Source of the DNA: Corynebacterium doosanense CAU 212 = DSM 45436 | Lineage (GTDB): Bacteria > Actinomycetota > Actinomycetes > Mycobacteriales > Mycobacteriaceae | Assembly (NCBI RefSeq): GCF_000767055.1 | Contig: NZ_CP006764.1 | Span: 2,108,001-2,172,000 of the forward strand | Reading direction: 5' to 3' | Length of the DNA: 64,000 nucleotides | Shown here: one piece after another, positions 55,683 to 64,000 of the stretch | Layout: each line of letters begins with the position of its first letter | Position numbering within the stretch: the stretch's first letter is position 1 | Notes under the pieces: model-generated | Told to the model about the DNA's origin: nothing | Database searches by the model: none | What the model saw: the letters and a program-made list of their open reading frames with translations, nothing else | Position numbers and translations under genes: made by a program

Positions 55683-56534
55683 GTGATCGCCACCCTCAAG
55701 GATGACCACGCCCTTACAGACCTGCTCACCGTAGCTGGTATGGCGCGTTCGACGTTTTACTACCACCATGCCCGGCTAGACAGCCCGGACCGGCACGCCG
55801 AACTCAAGGCCTGCATCACCAGGCACTTCACCGCCGCGAAGTCACGCTACGGGTACCGCAGAATCCGGTTGATGCTCCACCAAGATGGGTCGATGGTGTC
55901 GAGGAAAACGGTGTGGAAGCTGATGAACCAACTCGGTCTGAAGTCAAAGGTCCGGGCGAGGAAGGCGTACTCGTCCTACCGAGGGACTGTCAGCCAGGTT
56001 TGTGACAACGTCCTGAAGCGTCAGTTCACCCCGGGCACTCCGAATGCAGTGTGGGTCAGTGATGTCACGGAGTTTCGTGCCGGTGCGCAGAAGGTTTATC
56101 TGTCGCCGATTCTTGACTTGTACGACCGGTCGATCGTGTCGTATTCGACGTCGACGTCACCGTCGACAGCGTTCACGGCACAGTCGCTGACCGCGGCGTA
56201 TCAAACCCTGACCTCGCCGGCGACGCCGTTAGTTCACACGGATCAGGGTTTCCAATACCAGCATCAAGTGTGGCGTCGTGTACTGGCGAAACACGGCAGC
56301 GTGCAGTCGATGTCCAGGCGGGGTAACTGCCATGACAATGCGATCGTCGAGAACTTCTTCGGTCACTTGAAGTCGGAGATGTACCACGGTGAGCGTTTTG
56401 AGACTGTTGATCACCTAGTTGAGGAGATTGGTGAGTACATCCGTTGGTACAACGAGGATCGTGTGCAGGAACGGTTGAAGGGCCTGACTCCGATGCAGTA
56501 TCGAAATCAGGCCCTTCAGTCCCAGCCCGCCTAG
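55683..56534 (+). CDS. IS3-family OrfB (DDE transposase)
   Basis: A 283-residue rve-type integrase core. The DDE residues are Asp in WVSDVTEF, Asp in HTDQGFQY and Glu in ENFFGHLKSEM; the end RWYNEDRVQERLKGLTPMQYR is the IS150-group hallmark. A GTG at 55683 allows separate translation, but the frame is open back to the A7 run, so the main product is the fusion with OrfA. The frame is intact, so the element is potentially active. Confidence 0.95.
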   Translation: MIATLKDDHALTDLLTVAGMARSTFYYHHARLDSPDRHAELKACITRHFTAAKSRYGYRRIRLMLHQDGSMVSRKTVWKLMNQLGLKSKVRARKAYSSYRGTVSQVCDNVLKRQFTPGTPNAVWVSDVTEFRAGAQKVYLSPILDLYDRSIVSYSTSTSPSTAFTAQSLTAAYQTLTSPATPLVHTDQGFQYQHQVWRRVLAKHGSVQSMSRRGNCHDNAIVENFFGHLKSEMYHGERFETVDHLVEEIGEYIRWYNEDRVQERLKGLTPMQYRNQALQSQPA

Positions 56535-56597
56535 GATTTAACTAGTCCAACTATCGGGGACCAGTCCACTTCGGGGGCTCCATCATTGGCTGGGCGG

Positions 56598-57746
56598 TTA
56601 ACCCAGAACGTCCTGCAGGGCGGCTTCGACGGCAAGCTCCGGCAGAGTCTCGGCGTAGCCGTTGGCCACCGCCGAGGCCTCGTTCGCCGTCGCCTGCACA
56701 CCGGCGACGTCCCCGGTGGCCAGCTGCGCGCCCGCCTGCTCGGAGTAACGGGCGGCATCGGCCTGGGCCGACGCGACCTCCTGGTCAAACTCGGCACGGA
56801 AGTTCGGCTCTTCCACCGGCTCCGTGTTCTGGTCGAGCCAGGCCTGCGTCGCTGCCTGATCCTGGCCCAGGGTGCGGAAGTCGGTGTCGTGGCGCTCCGT
56901 GCTCTCGGCGAGCTGGAAACGCTGGTTGACCTCGCCGTCGGGAATGCCATAGGCATCCTGCAGCGCCACGTCAGCGGGCTGCGCGCGGCCGATCGGCCCG
57001 TAGGACTCGGTGGTGATGCCGATGACCTCGCCGTTGACCGGGTCGAAGTTGATTCCGCCGGAGTCGCCACCCTGGTAGTTCACGCCGGTGTGGAACACGG
57101 AGTTGCGGGTGCGCATGAGCTGGACGCCGCAGGAGCGGCCCGAGGTCGCACCGTCCTTGCAGATCGTCTGGCCGGCGTTGTCCACGCTGAACTGGCCGGG
57201 GGCGAGATCCGGGTAGTCGCGGATGCCGGTGAGCACGACCGGGTCGCCCGAGGGCGTTCCGAACTGGTCCACGGATTCCGAGGTGCGCGAGGTGCTCACA
57301 CCCGGGTTCAGGGTCACGGTGGCCCAGTCCGCGCCGGTGGCGGTGCCCACGAAGTCACCCACGAGGTCGCCGGTCTCCGGCAGCTCCAGGACGTAGTGCT
57401 CCCGGGTGCCCACGGCGTGGTTGCCGTCCTGTTTGGGCACGTAGACCTGATCGGAGGGCACGAAGGCGTCGTCCATGGCCGTCACGCAGTGCCCGGAGGT
57501 GACCAGGATCGGCGCGCGGGTGCCGTCCGCGCGGAGGATGGTTCCGGTGAATGCCTGGGAACACGAGCCGGAGTCGAGCTCCACGGGCATGCCGTCGTCC
57601 GCGGGGGTCAGCGGTTGCACGCGGATCGGGGCGCCCGGGGCCACGGTCGCGGCCTCGGCAGCGGTCGGTGCCAGCACCGACAGTGCGAGGGCGCCGGCGG
57701 CGGCCATGGCGGCGGGCGACAGTGGGCGGAAAGTTCTGGAGCGCAT
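56598..57746 (-). CDS. Secreted trypsin-like serine protease
   Basis: A 382-residue exported protease. A signal peptide (about residues 1-33, ending AEA) is followed by a chymotrypsin-fold domain with His86 (TSGHC), Asp140 (TGADWATV) and Ser229 (GGDSGG). The Cys pairs SCSQ/GHC and ICKDG/SCGV likely form disulfides. The last ~100 residues are a charged Ala/Gln-rich helical region. It could process cell-envelope or host proteins. The IS inserted only 15 bases beyond its stop codon, which may have removed its terminator. Confidence 0.9.
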   Translation of the reverse strand: MRSRTFRPLSPAAMAAAGALALSVLAPTAAEAATVAPGAPIRVQPLTPADDGMPVELDSGSCSQAFTGTILRADGTRAPILVTSGHCVTAMDDAFVPSDQVYVPKQDGNHAVGTREHYVLELPETGDLVGDFVGTATGADWATVTLNPGVSTSRTSESVDQFGTPSGDPVVLTGIRDYPDLAPGQFSVDNAGQTICKDGATSGRSCGVQLMRTRNSVFHTGVNYQGGDSGGINFDPVNGEVIGITTESYGPIGRAQPADVALQDAYGIPDGEVNQRFQLAESTERHDTDFRTLGQDQAATQAWLDQNTEPVEEPNFRAEFDQEVASAQADAARYSEQAGAQLATGDVAGVQATANEASAVANGYAETLPELAVEAALQDVLG

Positions 57747-57936
57747 GTGGAGATCCCCTTCGTTGACGGGTCGTGAATCAGTGCCGTGACCGGACCCTAC
57801 CTACCCGCCTCCTGCGCCGCTTCGGGCACACCGGATCAGGGGCGACACGGGCGGCCGGAGGCCTCCTCCACGCCGGGCAGGCGCGCGTCGATTAGCGTGG
57901 GTCGCACACCGTCGAACCTGAAAGGGCCGCAAGAAC

Positions 57937-58737
57937 ATGGGTCTCCCCTCCCCCGCCCCGAACGCACGCGCGCTGGTCACCGGCGCCTCCCAGGGCATCG
58001 GCGAAGCCATCGCGCGCCGCCTCGCCGAGTACGGCCACAACCTCATCATCGTCGCCCGCCGCGAGGACGTGCTCACCCGTCTCGCCGAAGAACTGCGGGA
58101 GGCCCACGGCGTCACCGTCGACGTGCACGCCTGCGACCTCAGCATCGACGAGGAGGTGACGGCGCTTATCGACGCTCTTTCCGACGTCACCGTGAACATC
58201 CTCGTCAACTCTGCGGGCATCGCAAGTTTCGGCCCCTTCGTCAAGCAGGACTGGGAGTACGAGACCAACCAGTTCAACCTCAACGCCACCGCGGTGTTCC
58301 GCCTGACCAACGCGGTGGTGCACCCCATGGTCGCCCGGGGCGAGGGTGCGATCTGCAACGTCGGCTCCGCGGCGGGCAACATCCCCATCCCCAACAACGC
58401 CACCTACGTGTTCACCAAGGCCGGGGTCAACGCCTTCACCGAGTCACTGCACTACGAGCTGAAATCGACGGGAGTGCATTGCACCCTGCTCGCGCCGGGG
58501 CCGGTGCGCGACGACGTCATCCCGGAATCCGAGAAGTCCATCGTGGACAAGGTCGTGCCCGACTTCCTGTGGACCACCTACGACTCCTGCGCCCACGAGA
58601 CCCTCGCGGCGATGGCCCGGAACCGGCGCCGCGTCGTGCCCGGGCCACTGTCGAAGGGCATGGACTTCGTGTCTACCTACGCCCCGACCGCGCTGCTCAG
58701 CCCCATCATGGGCAAGTTCTACTCCAAGATGGGTTAG
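57937..58737 (+). CDS. cmrA: Mycolate reductase CmrA-like short-chain dehydrogenase
   Basis: A 266-residue SDR. The cofactor motif GASQGIG is at residues 16-22, followed by NSAG and the catalytic Tyr-x3-Lys (Y-V-F-T-K) with an upstream Ser in VGSAAG. As I recall, the gene next to orn is Rv2509 in M. tuberculosis and NCgl2385 (CmrA) in C. glutamicum, the NADPH reductase that converts the 3-oxo mycolate precursor to mature mycolate. Identity is from family plus this neighbourhood. AAAGGG lies about 10 bases before the ATG. Function in corynomycolate synthesis is expected. Confidence 0.85.
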   Translation: MGLPSPAPNARALVTGASQGIGEAIARRLAEYGHNLIIVARREDVLTRLAEELREAHGVTVDVHACDLSIDEEVTALIDALSDVTVNILVNSAGIASFGPFVKQDWEYETNQFNLNATAVFRLTNAVVHPMVARGEGAICNVGSAAGNIPIPNNATYVFTKAGVNAFTESLHYELKSTGVHCTLLAPGPVRDDVIPESEKSIVDKVVPDFLWTTYDSCAHETLAAMARNRRRVVPGPLSKGMDFVSTYAPTALLSPIMGKFYSKMG

Positions 58738-58740
58738 ACC

Positions 58741-58746
58741 TACAGT
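58741..58746 (+). promoter_or_regulatory. -10 box of leaderless orn
   Basis: TACAGT ends 7 bases before the ATG at 58754, only 4 bases after the cmrA stop. Confidence 0.5.
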
Positions 58747-58753
58747 GAACAAC

Positions 58754-59389
58754 ATGACCGACGACACCCCCGCCAAGAACAACCGCCTCGTCTGGGTTGA
58801 CCTGGAGATGACCGGCCTCGACCTCGAACGCCACGTCATCGTCGAGGTCGCCGCCTTGGTCACCGACGCCGACCTCAGCATCATCGGCGAGGGCGTCGAC
58901 CTCGTCGTGCACGCGACCGAGGACGAGCTGGCCCAGATGGACGACTTCGTCACCGACATGCACTCATCCAGCGGACTGACCGAGAAGATCAGGTCGTCGA
59001 AGGTCACGCTCGCCGAGGCCGAGGACGCGGTCCTCGCGCTCATCGCCGAGCACTGCGACCCCGAGCACCCCACCCCACTGGCCGGCAACTCCATCGCCAC
59101 CGACCGCTCCTTCATCCGCGAACAGATGCCGCGCCTGGACAAGGCCCTGCACTACCGCATGGTCGACGTCTCCTCCATCAAGGAACTCGCGCGACGCTGG
59201 TACCCCAAGGCCTACTACAACCAGCCCGACAAGGGCATGGCCCACCGCGCGCTCGCCGACATCGTCGAATCCATCCGCGAGCTCGACTACTACCGCCGAG
59301 CGATTTTCGTCCCCGCCCCCGGCCCGGCCTCTGAGGAGGCCCGCGAGGCTAAGGACGGCGCGACCGAGGCGTTCCGAGAGTGGCTGTAA
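58754..59389 (+). CDS. orn: Oligoribonuclease
   Basis: A 211-residue DEDDh 3'-5' exonuclease that degrades di- to pentaribonucleotides and pGpG. The ExoI motif VDLEMTGLD has Asp16 and Glu18; ExoII is [25 protein letters not shown]; ExoIII is [11 protein letters not shown] with the catalytic His and Asp. I chose the ATG at 58754, which has a TACAGT box 7 bases upstream, rather than the GTG at 58745 that would add three residues. Family length, last 25 residues extended and acidic. Confidence 0.95.
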   Translation: MTDDTPAKNNRLVWVDLEMTGLDLERHVIVEVAALVTDADLSIIGEGVDLVVHATEDELAQMDDFVTDMHSSSGLTEKIRSSKVTLAEAEDAVLALIAEHCDPEHPTPLAGNSIATDRSFIREQMPRLDKALHYRMVDVSSIKELARRWYPKAYYNQPDKGMAHRALADIVESIRELDYYRRAIFVPAPGPASEEAREAKDGATEAFREWL

Positions 59390-59468
59390 CTGCCTCTCTC
59401 ACCTGCGGTTTTTGTGAATCGCGGGCCTTGCGTTAATCTGAGACTCGCTGCTTTTCGAGGCGGCAATG

Positions 59469-59541
59469 GTGGCTGTAGTTCAGCTGGTAGAGCACCAGGT
59501 TGTGATCCTGGGTGTCGCGGGTTCGAGCCCCGTCAGCCACC
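59469..59541 (+). tRNA. tRNA-His (anticodon GTG)
   Basis: Cloverleaf with acceptor GTGGCTG/CAGCCAC, anticodon stem CCAGG-TTGTGAT-CCTGG (GTG) and T-arm GCGGGTTCGAGCCCCGT. CCA is not encoded. Confidence 0.95.
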
Positions 59542-59547
59542 CCCAAC

Positions 59548-59607
59548 ATCAGGGTCGATCGGACGAGCGCTTTAGAGCCGCTTATCGGATCGGCCCTGAT
59601 CCTTTTT
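59548..59607 (+). terminator. Terminator after tRNA-His
   Basis: ATCAGGGTCGATC pairs with GATCGGCCCTGAT (one G-U pair), followed by CCTTTTT. The loop is long and itself folds (GCTTTAGAGC). Confidence 0.75.
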
Positions 59608-59843
59608 AGATTCGCCTTTAGTTCAGAGGCGAGTCAGAATGCGTACGCTAGTTCCTCAATAGGTCCGTGATCTATGCTTTGAGTTCTTCCCGCAGTGGGA
59701 AACCCCACTAGATTCTCCACTTCACTCTATAAGGCTCTCTCCCAAATTCAGCACCCCAAGTAATAATGGGTAGGTCGAACCCATCGAGGTAAGCACACCG
59801 TGTTTAGAGCCCCCGCGGCCATCGTCGGCTATTCTATCTCTCC
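59608..59843. other. Gene-free region upstream of the restriction gene
   Basis: No supported gene in 236 bases of moderate AT content (302 bases counting the terminator). A hairpin AGTGGG-AAAC-CCCACT is at 59694-59709. A TATTCT box (59830-59835) 8 bases before the ATG at 59844 suggests a leaderless transcript. Confidence 0.45.
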
Positions 59844-60599
59844 ATGACGAAGGATTATCCGGTTGAGGTTTATCATCCTGGCGCAGGAAAACTCTGGTGG
59901 GAACTCACGAAAGAGGACGGAGTGGCAGGCGCCTGGGGCGTGAAACCAAGAATGGCATCCTGGCTGCGCTGGAACGTCGGAATTGGAGAGCGATTCACGA
60001 CTCGTCAACTCCGGGAAGCACTGGGTTCCGACCATGAGCATTTCCAGCGGCGCCAGAGAGAACTTCGAGACTGGGGCTGGAAATACCTTTCTTCCAATGA
60101 AGAGCCTGCTCTTGGCGAGGACTGCATCCTCGAAAAATATGGATGGTGGCCCGGCGAAAGCACAAAAGCTCCACAAACCGCTATCAGCGGTAAAGTTCGG
60201 CGGTTAGTATTCGAGCGTGACGGGGGTCGGTGTGTACTTTGTGGACGCGCCGGAGGGGAGCCCTATGAGGACGGTTCTGTTGCTGTCCTCACTGCGGGCC
60301 ATGTGGTCCCGAATGCACTGGGCGGGCGTTCAACCTTAGATAACCTCCGCACTGAATGTGGGCGATGCAACGAAACCGCACGCGCTGATACCGGCTCGGT
60401 CGCCGACCCCGGGGCGGTCACGCAAAGTGTGAAAGCACTCAAGAAGTCAGAACGCCTCGAGCTCTTGGAGTGGATTCGCCGGGGCCAGCGATCAAGAACA
60501 CGACTCGACCATGTGTACGACGACTATCGGCTCGGCGGGCCTATCGTTCAAGACGCAGTGAGAGAGTACCTGGAGAGCGTCGAATCACGCGAAGTCTAG
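59844..60599 (+). CDS. HNH restriction endonuclease
   Basis: A 251-residue protein with a C-terminal-half HNH nuclease domain bound to zinc: RCVLCG and ECGRCN supply four Cys, and AGHVVPNALGG contains the catalytic His and Asn. The N-terminal ~115 residues form a helical, Trp-rich domain (KLWWELTKEDGVAGAWGV, RDWGWKYLSSN) that probably reads the DNA. It converges on a C5-cytosine methyltransferase gene and overlaps it by 15 bases, forming a type II restriction-modification pair. Codon use and composition are less GC-rich than neighbours, pointing to transfer. Recognition sequence unknown. Confidence 0.85.
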   Translation: MTKDYPVEVYHPGAGKLWWELTKEDGVAGAWGVKPRMASWLRWNVGIGERFTTRQLREALGSDHEHFQRRQRELRDWGWKYLSSNEEPALGEDCILEKYGWWPGESTKAPQTAISGKVRRLVFERDGGRCVLCGRAGGEPYEDGSVAVLTAGHVVPNALGGRSTLDNLRTECGRCNETARADTGSVADPGAVTQSVKALKKSERLELLEWIRRGQRSRTRLDHVYDDYRLGGPIVQDAVREYLESVESREV

Positions 60600-61541
60600 G
60601 TCCGTCTTCTCGAATGCCACTCGGATCGCGTTGCCAACCGCTTCAGCGACAGGTGGCGGGAATGCATTTCCAATCTGTCGACAGGCCTGAGTTTTTCGCC
60701 CCTGTATCTCCCAATCGTCAGGGAAGCCTTGTATGCGAGCGAGCATTTTTGGCGTCATCCGAGGTTTCCCGGCAAACCCGGGCCCTGGGGGCTCGTCCGC
60801 AATTGTATTTCCAATGACGTTCATCTCCAGCCACGCCTTGCGCGCCCGCGTCGGCCCAAGGTCGGGGCCACCATGCTTCTTTGAACCTCCAACAAGGGTA
60901 GGAGCAATCCTATTCGCTTGCTTCGCCCAGGCATGCGCACTTTCCCAGCCATTCTCAGCCATTAGGTCCACCACCGTCTCCCCGACGGTCGGGGCTGTTT
61001 CCGGGTGTTTCGTCGGCCACTCAAAATTGGCCCAGTCATTTTCTCGGAGGGCGACAAGAATCGCCCTGGGGCGCAGCTGAGGAACACCGTAGTCGGCAGC
61101 CCTGACGAGTCTCCATTCACCGAAGTAGCCGCCGGTCGCCAGTTTCTCAAGTATCTCAACGCGGTATTCGTCAAACTTGGGGTCGAGGAGACCTCGCACG
61201 TTCTCAAGCATGATCCCCCGCGGCTTCATCTGGAGGACAAGCTCGATAGCTCGGGCGAACAGGTCGCGTTCGTCAGCTTTGCCAAGCTGCTTTCCGGCTA
61301 CTGAAAAAGGCGGGCATGGCACCCCGCCCGCAAAGAGCGCTGCACCGTAGAGTGACTTATCCGGCTCCCACTCGTTTAGGTCTGCCTGGATGACGTTCCA
61401 CTCTGGACGGTTGTGCCGCAAGGTGGTTACAGGCCAGGGCTCGATTTCCACGAGCGCGGCGTGATCAAAGCCCGCCTTTTCCAGGCCTAGAGCTTGCCCG
61501 CCTGCGCCAGCGCAAACCTCGACCGACGAATACTTCGACAT
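60585..61541 (-). CDS. DNA (cytosine-5) methyltransferase
   Basis: A 318-residue modification enzyme. Motif I is [18 protein letters not shown], motif IV AGGVPCPPFS with catalytic Cys76, motif VI MLENVRG, motif VIII YGVPQLRPRAILVA and motif X CRQIGNAFPPPVAEAVG. The target recognition region lies between VIII and IX (about residues 190-260) and is short. It methylates cytosine in the site cut by the HNH partner. The ATG at 61539-61541 has AAGGA upstream; the open frame extends further without homology. No controller (C) protein gene is nearby. Confidence 0.92.
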   Translation of the reverse strand: MSKYSSVEVCAGAGGQALGLEKAGFDHAALVEIEPWPVTTLRHNRPEWNVIQADLNEWEPDKSLYGAALFAGGVPCPPFSVAGKQLGKADERDLFARAIELVLQMKPRGIMLENVRGLLDPKFDEYRVEILEKLATGGYFGEWRLVRAADYGVPQLRPRAILVALRENDWANFEWPTKHPETAPTVGETVVDLMAENGWESAHAWAKQANRIAPTLVGGSKKHGGPDLGPTRARKAWLEMNVIGNTIADEPPGPGFAGKPRMTPKMLARIQGFPDDWEIQGRKTQACRQIGNAFPPPVAEAVGNAIRVAFEKTDLDFA

Positions 61542-61891
61542 TATTTCCTTTTGGGCTCTTGAGTGTTGTGTGCTCGCAATGATAACAACGGCTCGGACAC
61601 AATTTCGCATTGATCGAACACTCGTTCGTTAACCTGTAGCGCGCTTACTCGTCGGTAGGCTCGGATGACTGGCCGAGCCTGTGCAAATTGCCCACTGGGC
61701 CCCTAGGCCGCAACCTAGCCTCCCGCCTTTTGCCGCGTCGCGGCAACCCCAGTGACGACTAGCCCACCTGTACGAATTCCGCATCAAGCCAAATTGGATC
61801 GCGGCGCCGCGTTGTGGCCGAACAAAACAGACGCGACTGGCGCATGTCCGCCATTTTCGACTCCGCCCACCGGCGGCGGACGTCGCTCGTG
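61542..61891. other. Gene-free 350 bases
   Basis: Reading frames here have no recognisable protein character. An inverted repeat AGGCTCGG-N8-CCGAGCCT lies near 61657-61680 and could be a terminator-like hairpin for the GNAT gene. Confidence 0.4.
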
Positions 61892-62332
61892 TCATAGCGG
61901 TGAAACATACATCGGGCGCGTCCCCTCGTTTTCTGACGCCACCAACTCCCACCCTAAAGATTGCCAAAATCCGTCCGACGCCTCAGCCAGCGCGAGCAAT
62001 TGGCGCTGCGGGTACTGCTCTGCTACCCAGTGGACCACAGCTGTTCCTATGCCAAGACCTCGATGGGTGGACCTGACGTCGATAAATTCAATCCCAATCA
62101 CGTCAGGGCCATTCAATGGCAGGCGATAGGCAGCGCCACGCCAGTAGCCCCTACTACCCTTCAAGTCCAGGTCGAGTAGCGCAGCTTGCTCACCACGATC
62201 GCGTACCATGTACCACTCATGGTCTTGAGGTAGTTGACTTTCCCCCAGCCAATGCTGTCGGAACTCATAGTCGTCTGAGATCTCAGGCCACAACGCCGTT
62301 GGATCGACGATGGGATGGAAAGTAAGATTCAC
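61892..62332 (-). CDS. GNAT-family N-acetyltransferase
   Basis: A 146-residue acetyltransferase. The acetyl-CoA site is IEFIDVRSTHRGLGIGTAVVHWVAEQ with the R-G-L-G-I-G-T pyrophosphate loop, followed by the C-terminal FWQSLGWELVASE. The N-terminal part carries the acceptor site. GTG start at 62330-62332 with TAAGGT (62339-62344) 6 bases upstream, a leaderless arrangement. Stands alone next to the restriction-modification pair; substrate unknown. Confidence 0.82.
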   Translation of the reverse strand: MNLTFHPIVDPTALWPEISDDYEFRQHWLGESQLPQDHEWYMVRDRGEQAALLDLDLKGSRGYWRGAAYRLPLNGPDVIGIEFIDVRSTHRGLGIGTAVVHWVAEQYPQRQLLALAEASDGFWQSLGWELVASENEGTRPMYVSPL

Positions 62333-62743
62333 GCGTTCACCTTACCGTCTTTTTCGAACCGGCCCCAGCCGGTACAATATCTCGCGAAACGGTCGAAAAT
62401 AGCGCAGCCAGTAGTAGCCATTTCGTGAGACCATCCCCCAGTACTGATGGACCGTCGGCGGCCTTAACCTGTGGTCACCACGGCCGGGCTGCATAGTTGC
62501 TAGATTCGTCGGCATAGCCCACTCAGACTGGCGTTAAGATCCGCCCAGTGGTGATCACCAAGTTTTACCGGGCATTTCTTTTCGCACAACCGCCACGCTG
62601 GGCCCGTCTAACGAAGCTCCGTTAGTAACTGCGATTGCACGCTACTGAGTAAGACGACAACTCGTCGACTGTCGGCCAGTCCGCGGAGCGCGTGGTCGTC
62701 GGCCCGGCCAACGCCCGCGCACCCTGTGCGTATACTCGCACGA
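62333..62743. other. Gene-free 411 bases
   Basis: No convincing gene on either strand. An inverted repeat CTAACG-AAGCTC-CGTTAG lies near 62608-62625. TATACT (62731-62736) ends 7 bases before the GTG at 62744. Confidence 0.45.
62731..62736 (+). promoter_or_regulatory. -10 box of leaderless DUF4442 gene
   Basis: TATACT is a near-consensus -10, 7 bases before the GTG at 62744. It argues against the alternative GTG at 62726, which lies upstream of the box. Confidence 0.6.
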
Positions 62744-63535
62744 GTGAATCTTCTCCAGGCCCCTTCCTCCATCCTCCGCAGCGCACAGAAGTCCGCCACC
62801 AGGATTCCCCAGAACCTGACTGCTTGGGCCATGCGCTCCCCGGAACGGCTGCGCCGCACGATGAACCTGTGGCCGCCGCTGGCCGGCTCGGGCATCCGGA
62901 TCACGCACATCAGTGAGGACTGGCGCACGGCACGCATCGACCTCAACCTCGCGGTCTGGAACGCCAACATGCACGGCGCAGCCTTCGGCGGAACGCTCTA
63001 CGCCACCACCGACTTCCTGGTCGGCACGGTCCTCGCCCGCGTGCTGGGCAAGGACTTCGAGGTGTGGACCCGCACCGGAACCTTCCAGTACCTCGCGCCC
63101 GGCCGTGACGGCGCGTACCTGGAGGTGGAGATCACCCACGAGTTGGAGAACTGGGTGCGCGAGACCATCGCGGAGGACGGCTACTGCAATGTCCCCTTCA
63201 CCGCGGTGATCAAGAACCGCGACGGCTCCGTGGTAGGCATCGGCCAGCAGAGCCTCCACGCGCGCCCGCGTGGCGGCGGAAAGCGCACAGCCGCTCCGCA
63301 GCAGGCGACGCACGCCAGCGGCATCGTGCTCGAGTCCCTGGCCACCACCCTGATCTGGCACGTGTTCAAGGATCAGCCGGAGATCTCCACGGTGCTCATG
63401 TCCGAGCAGCGACGCATCCCCGATCCGCGGGAACAGATGCGCCACGTGTGCGAGCAGGTGCTCAAGCAGTCCGATCGCACGCGCGAGGACCTGCTGGCAC
63501 TGGATATTCCGGAGGAGTACCTGCCGGCGGTCTAA
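62744..63535 (+). CDS. DUF4442 hotdog-fold protein (putative thioesterase), long form
   Basis: A 263-residue protein. The DUF4442 core spans about residues 25-170 (RLRRTMNLWPPLAGSGIRITHISEDWRTARIDLNLAVWNANMHGAAFGGTLYATTDFLVGTVLARVLGKDFEVWTRTGTFQYLAPG), and an extra C-terminal ~90 residues (SGIVLESLATTLIWHVFKDQPEISTVLMSEQRR) is unlike the short paralogue at 24820. Presumed acyl-CoA thioesterase. Leaderless start at GTG 62744 backed by TATACT. No neighbours within 400 bases. Confidence 0.75.
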   Translation: MNLLQAPSSILRSAQKSATRIPQNLTAWAMRSPERLRRTMNLWPPLAGSGIRITHISEDWRTARIDLNLAVWNANMHGAAFGGTLYATTDFLVGTVLARVLGKDFEVWTRTGTFQYLAPGRDGAYLEVEITHELENWVRETIAEDGYCNVPFTAVIKNRDGSVVGIGQQSLHARPRGGGKRTAAPQQATHASGIVLESLATTLIWHVFKDQPEISTVLMSEQRRIPDPREQMRHVCEQVLKQSDRTREDLLALDIPEEYLPAV

Positions 63536-64000
63536 CGACTTTCCGAGCCGAATTTGCTAGTGCGAGGGCGCTCGAGCCCATAATGCGCATTGTCCAGGGA
63601 GCTAATCTGGATGCGATTTTGCATCCTGCAGTCAGACAGCTTGAGTTCGACTCCCGCAGTCCGTCATCTAAGGCGATTGCAAATTCGGTGCTGTTAATAG
63701 CTGCCAACGCCGGGCGATGGAAAGAAAAGTGAGGTAGTGGTTATCTCTCACGTTGGAGGTCGTCCGAATCCTCGATTCAGCTTTGAAAACTACCGTCGGA
63801 GCACAGGTGGCGGTGACAATATCACCCGGGGCGCTCAGGTGGGCCCGGCAGAAAAAGTTTTCGGAGTAAGAAAACAAGATTCTTCTAGGTTTCCTCGCAG
63901 AACATAGAACCGTGCACCCGTACTCTTCCCCCAGCTATGCACCCGATACAAGCGAAACGATTGGGCGAGTTCTTTGCTCGCTGCTACTTCTGAAGCAGTG
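63536..64000. other. Gene-poor right end of the window
   Basis: 465 bases in which I see no convincing gene; the composition is less GC-rich than the core genes. A gene may begin or end beyond the edge. Confidence 0.4.

Larger units (their letters stand above)
55115..56582 (+). mobile_element. IS3-family (IS150-group) insertion sequence, complete
   Basis: A 1468-base element with imperfect terminal inverted repeats of about 40 bases beginning TGGAGCCCCC at the left (55115) and ending GGGGGCTCCA at the right (56582); both ends contain GGACTGGTCCCC and AGTTGGACT. It carries orfA and orfB joined by a -1 frameshift site. The flanks are caaa on the left and tcat on the right, so no 3-4 base target duplication is visible. 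It ends 15 bases from the stop codon of the protease gene. Confidence 0.95.

Noticed and set aside
61629..61967. 112-codon frame on the minus strand overlapping the GNAT gene end
   Set aside because: Rich in Arg/Cys/Trp in a pattern typical of shadow frames and without a ribosome site or homology cue.
63448..63732. 94-codon open frame after the DUF4442 gene
   Set aside because: It starts inside the preceding gene, has no start signal and no recognisable protein pattern.

Overview
The window is high-GC DNA from a Corynebacteriales bacterium, most likely a Corynebacterium. Evidence: the gene order matches, as far as I remember it, the C. glutamicum / M. tuberculosis backbone (mdh, clpX, clpP2-clpP1, tig, tRNAs, rpiB, a Rv2466c-like DsbA, pepN, glbO, Rv2474c/Rv2475c-like genes, ettA, ssb, the mycolate reductase cmrA, orn). 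It also has a complete protocatechuate (pca) cluster and an actinobacterial promoter style in which a TANNNT -10 box lies 6-8 bases before the start codon (leaderless mRNAs).

Layout. 1-5.2 kb: mdh (cut by the window edge), TetR regulator, clpX, RNase H-fold protein, saccharopine-dehydrogenase-like reductase. 5.5-8.2 kb: aromatic-acid MFS transporter, unknown HhH-like protein, Nudix hydrolase coupled to muconolactone isomerase. 8.2-21.2 kb: complete 4-hydroxybenzoate/protocatechuate beta-ketoadipate pathway (pobA, pcaHGBC, pcaD, pcaIJ, pcaF), the IclR regulator pcaR, a PcaK-type transporter and a LAL/LuxR regulator resembling PcaO. 21.2-23.4 kb: pdxR and pdxS, with no pdxT next to pdxS. 23.4-34.3 kb: core housekeeping genes and two tRNAs. 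34.26-34.87 kb: a gene-free array of three interleaved palindrome families. 34.9-41.1 kb: acyl-CoA dehydrogenase, metB, mscS, glbO, chrA, thioesterase. 41.2-49.6 kb: an accessory peptide-type ABC transporter cluster with a peroxidase-like fusion and a divergent FAD/NAD(P)-binding protein. 49.7-54.4 kb: ettA, ssb, copD-ctaG, tRNA-Arg. 54.4-56.6 kb: short foreign-looking segment and a complete IS3-family element. 56.6-59.5 kb: secreted trypsin-like protease, cmrA, orn, tRNA-His. 59.8-61.5 kb: a type II restriction-modification pair. 61.9-64 kb: GNAT and DUF4442 genes in otherwise gene-poor DNA.

How parts work together. The pca genes form two opposed transcription blocks, pcaIJ versus pcaR-F-D, and pcaHGBC-pobA versus pcaK-pcaO. 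Both divergent promoter regions carry the same TTCAC-N3-GCGAAC dyad, a likely shared IclR-type (PcaR) operator. clpP1P2 carries a ClgR-like box at about -49. A TetR gene and a divergent hydrolase share two copies of ATACRGTCGTAT.

The most unusual element is the array at 34281-34870 between the 3' ends of pepN and an acyl-CoA dehydrogenase gene: six ACTATGCC..GGCATAGT dyads, five GTCCACACG(T/C)GTGGAC sites and four GTCCAGACGTCTGGAC sites in the repeating order A-B-C. The last two families differ by a symmetric pair of changes that preserves the palindrome. I recognise no named element that explains it.
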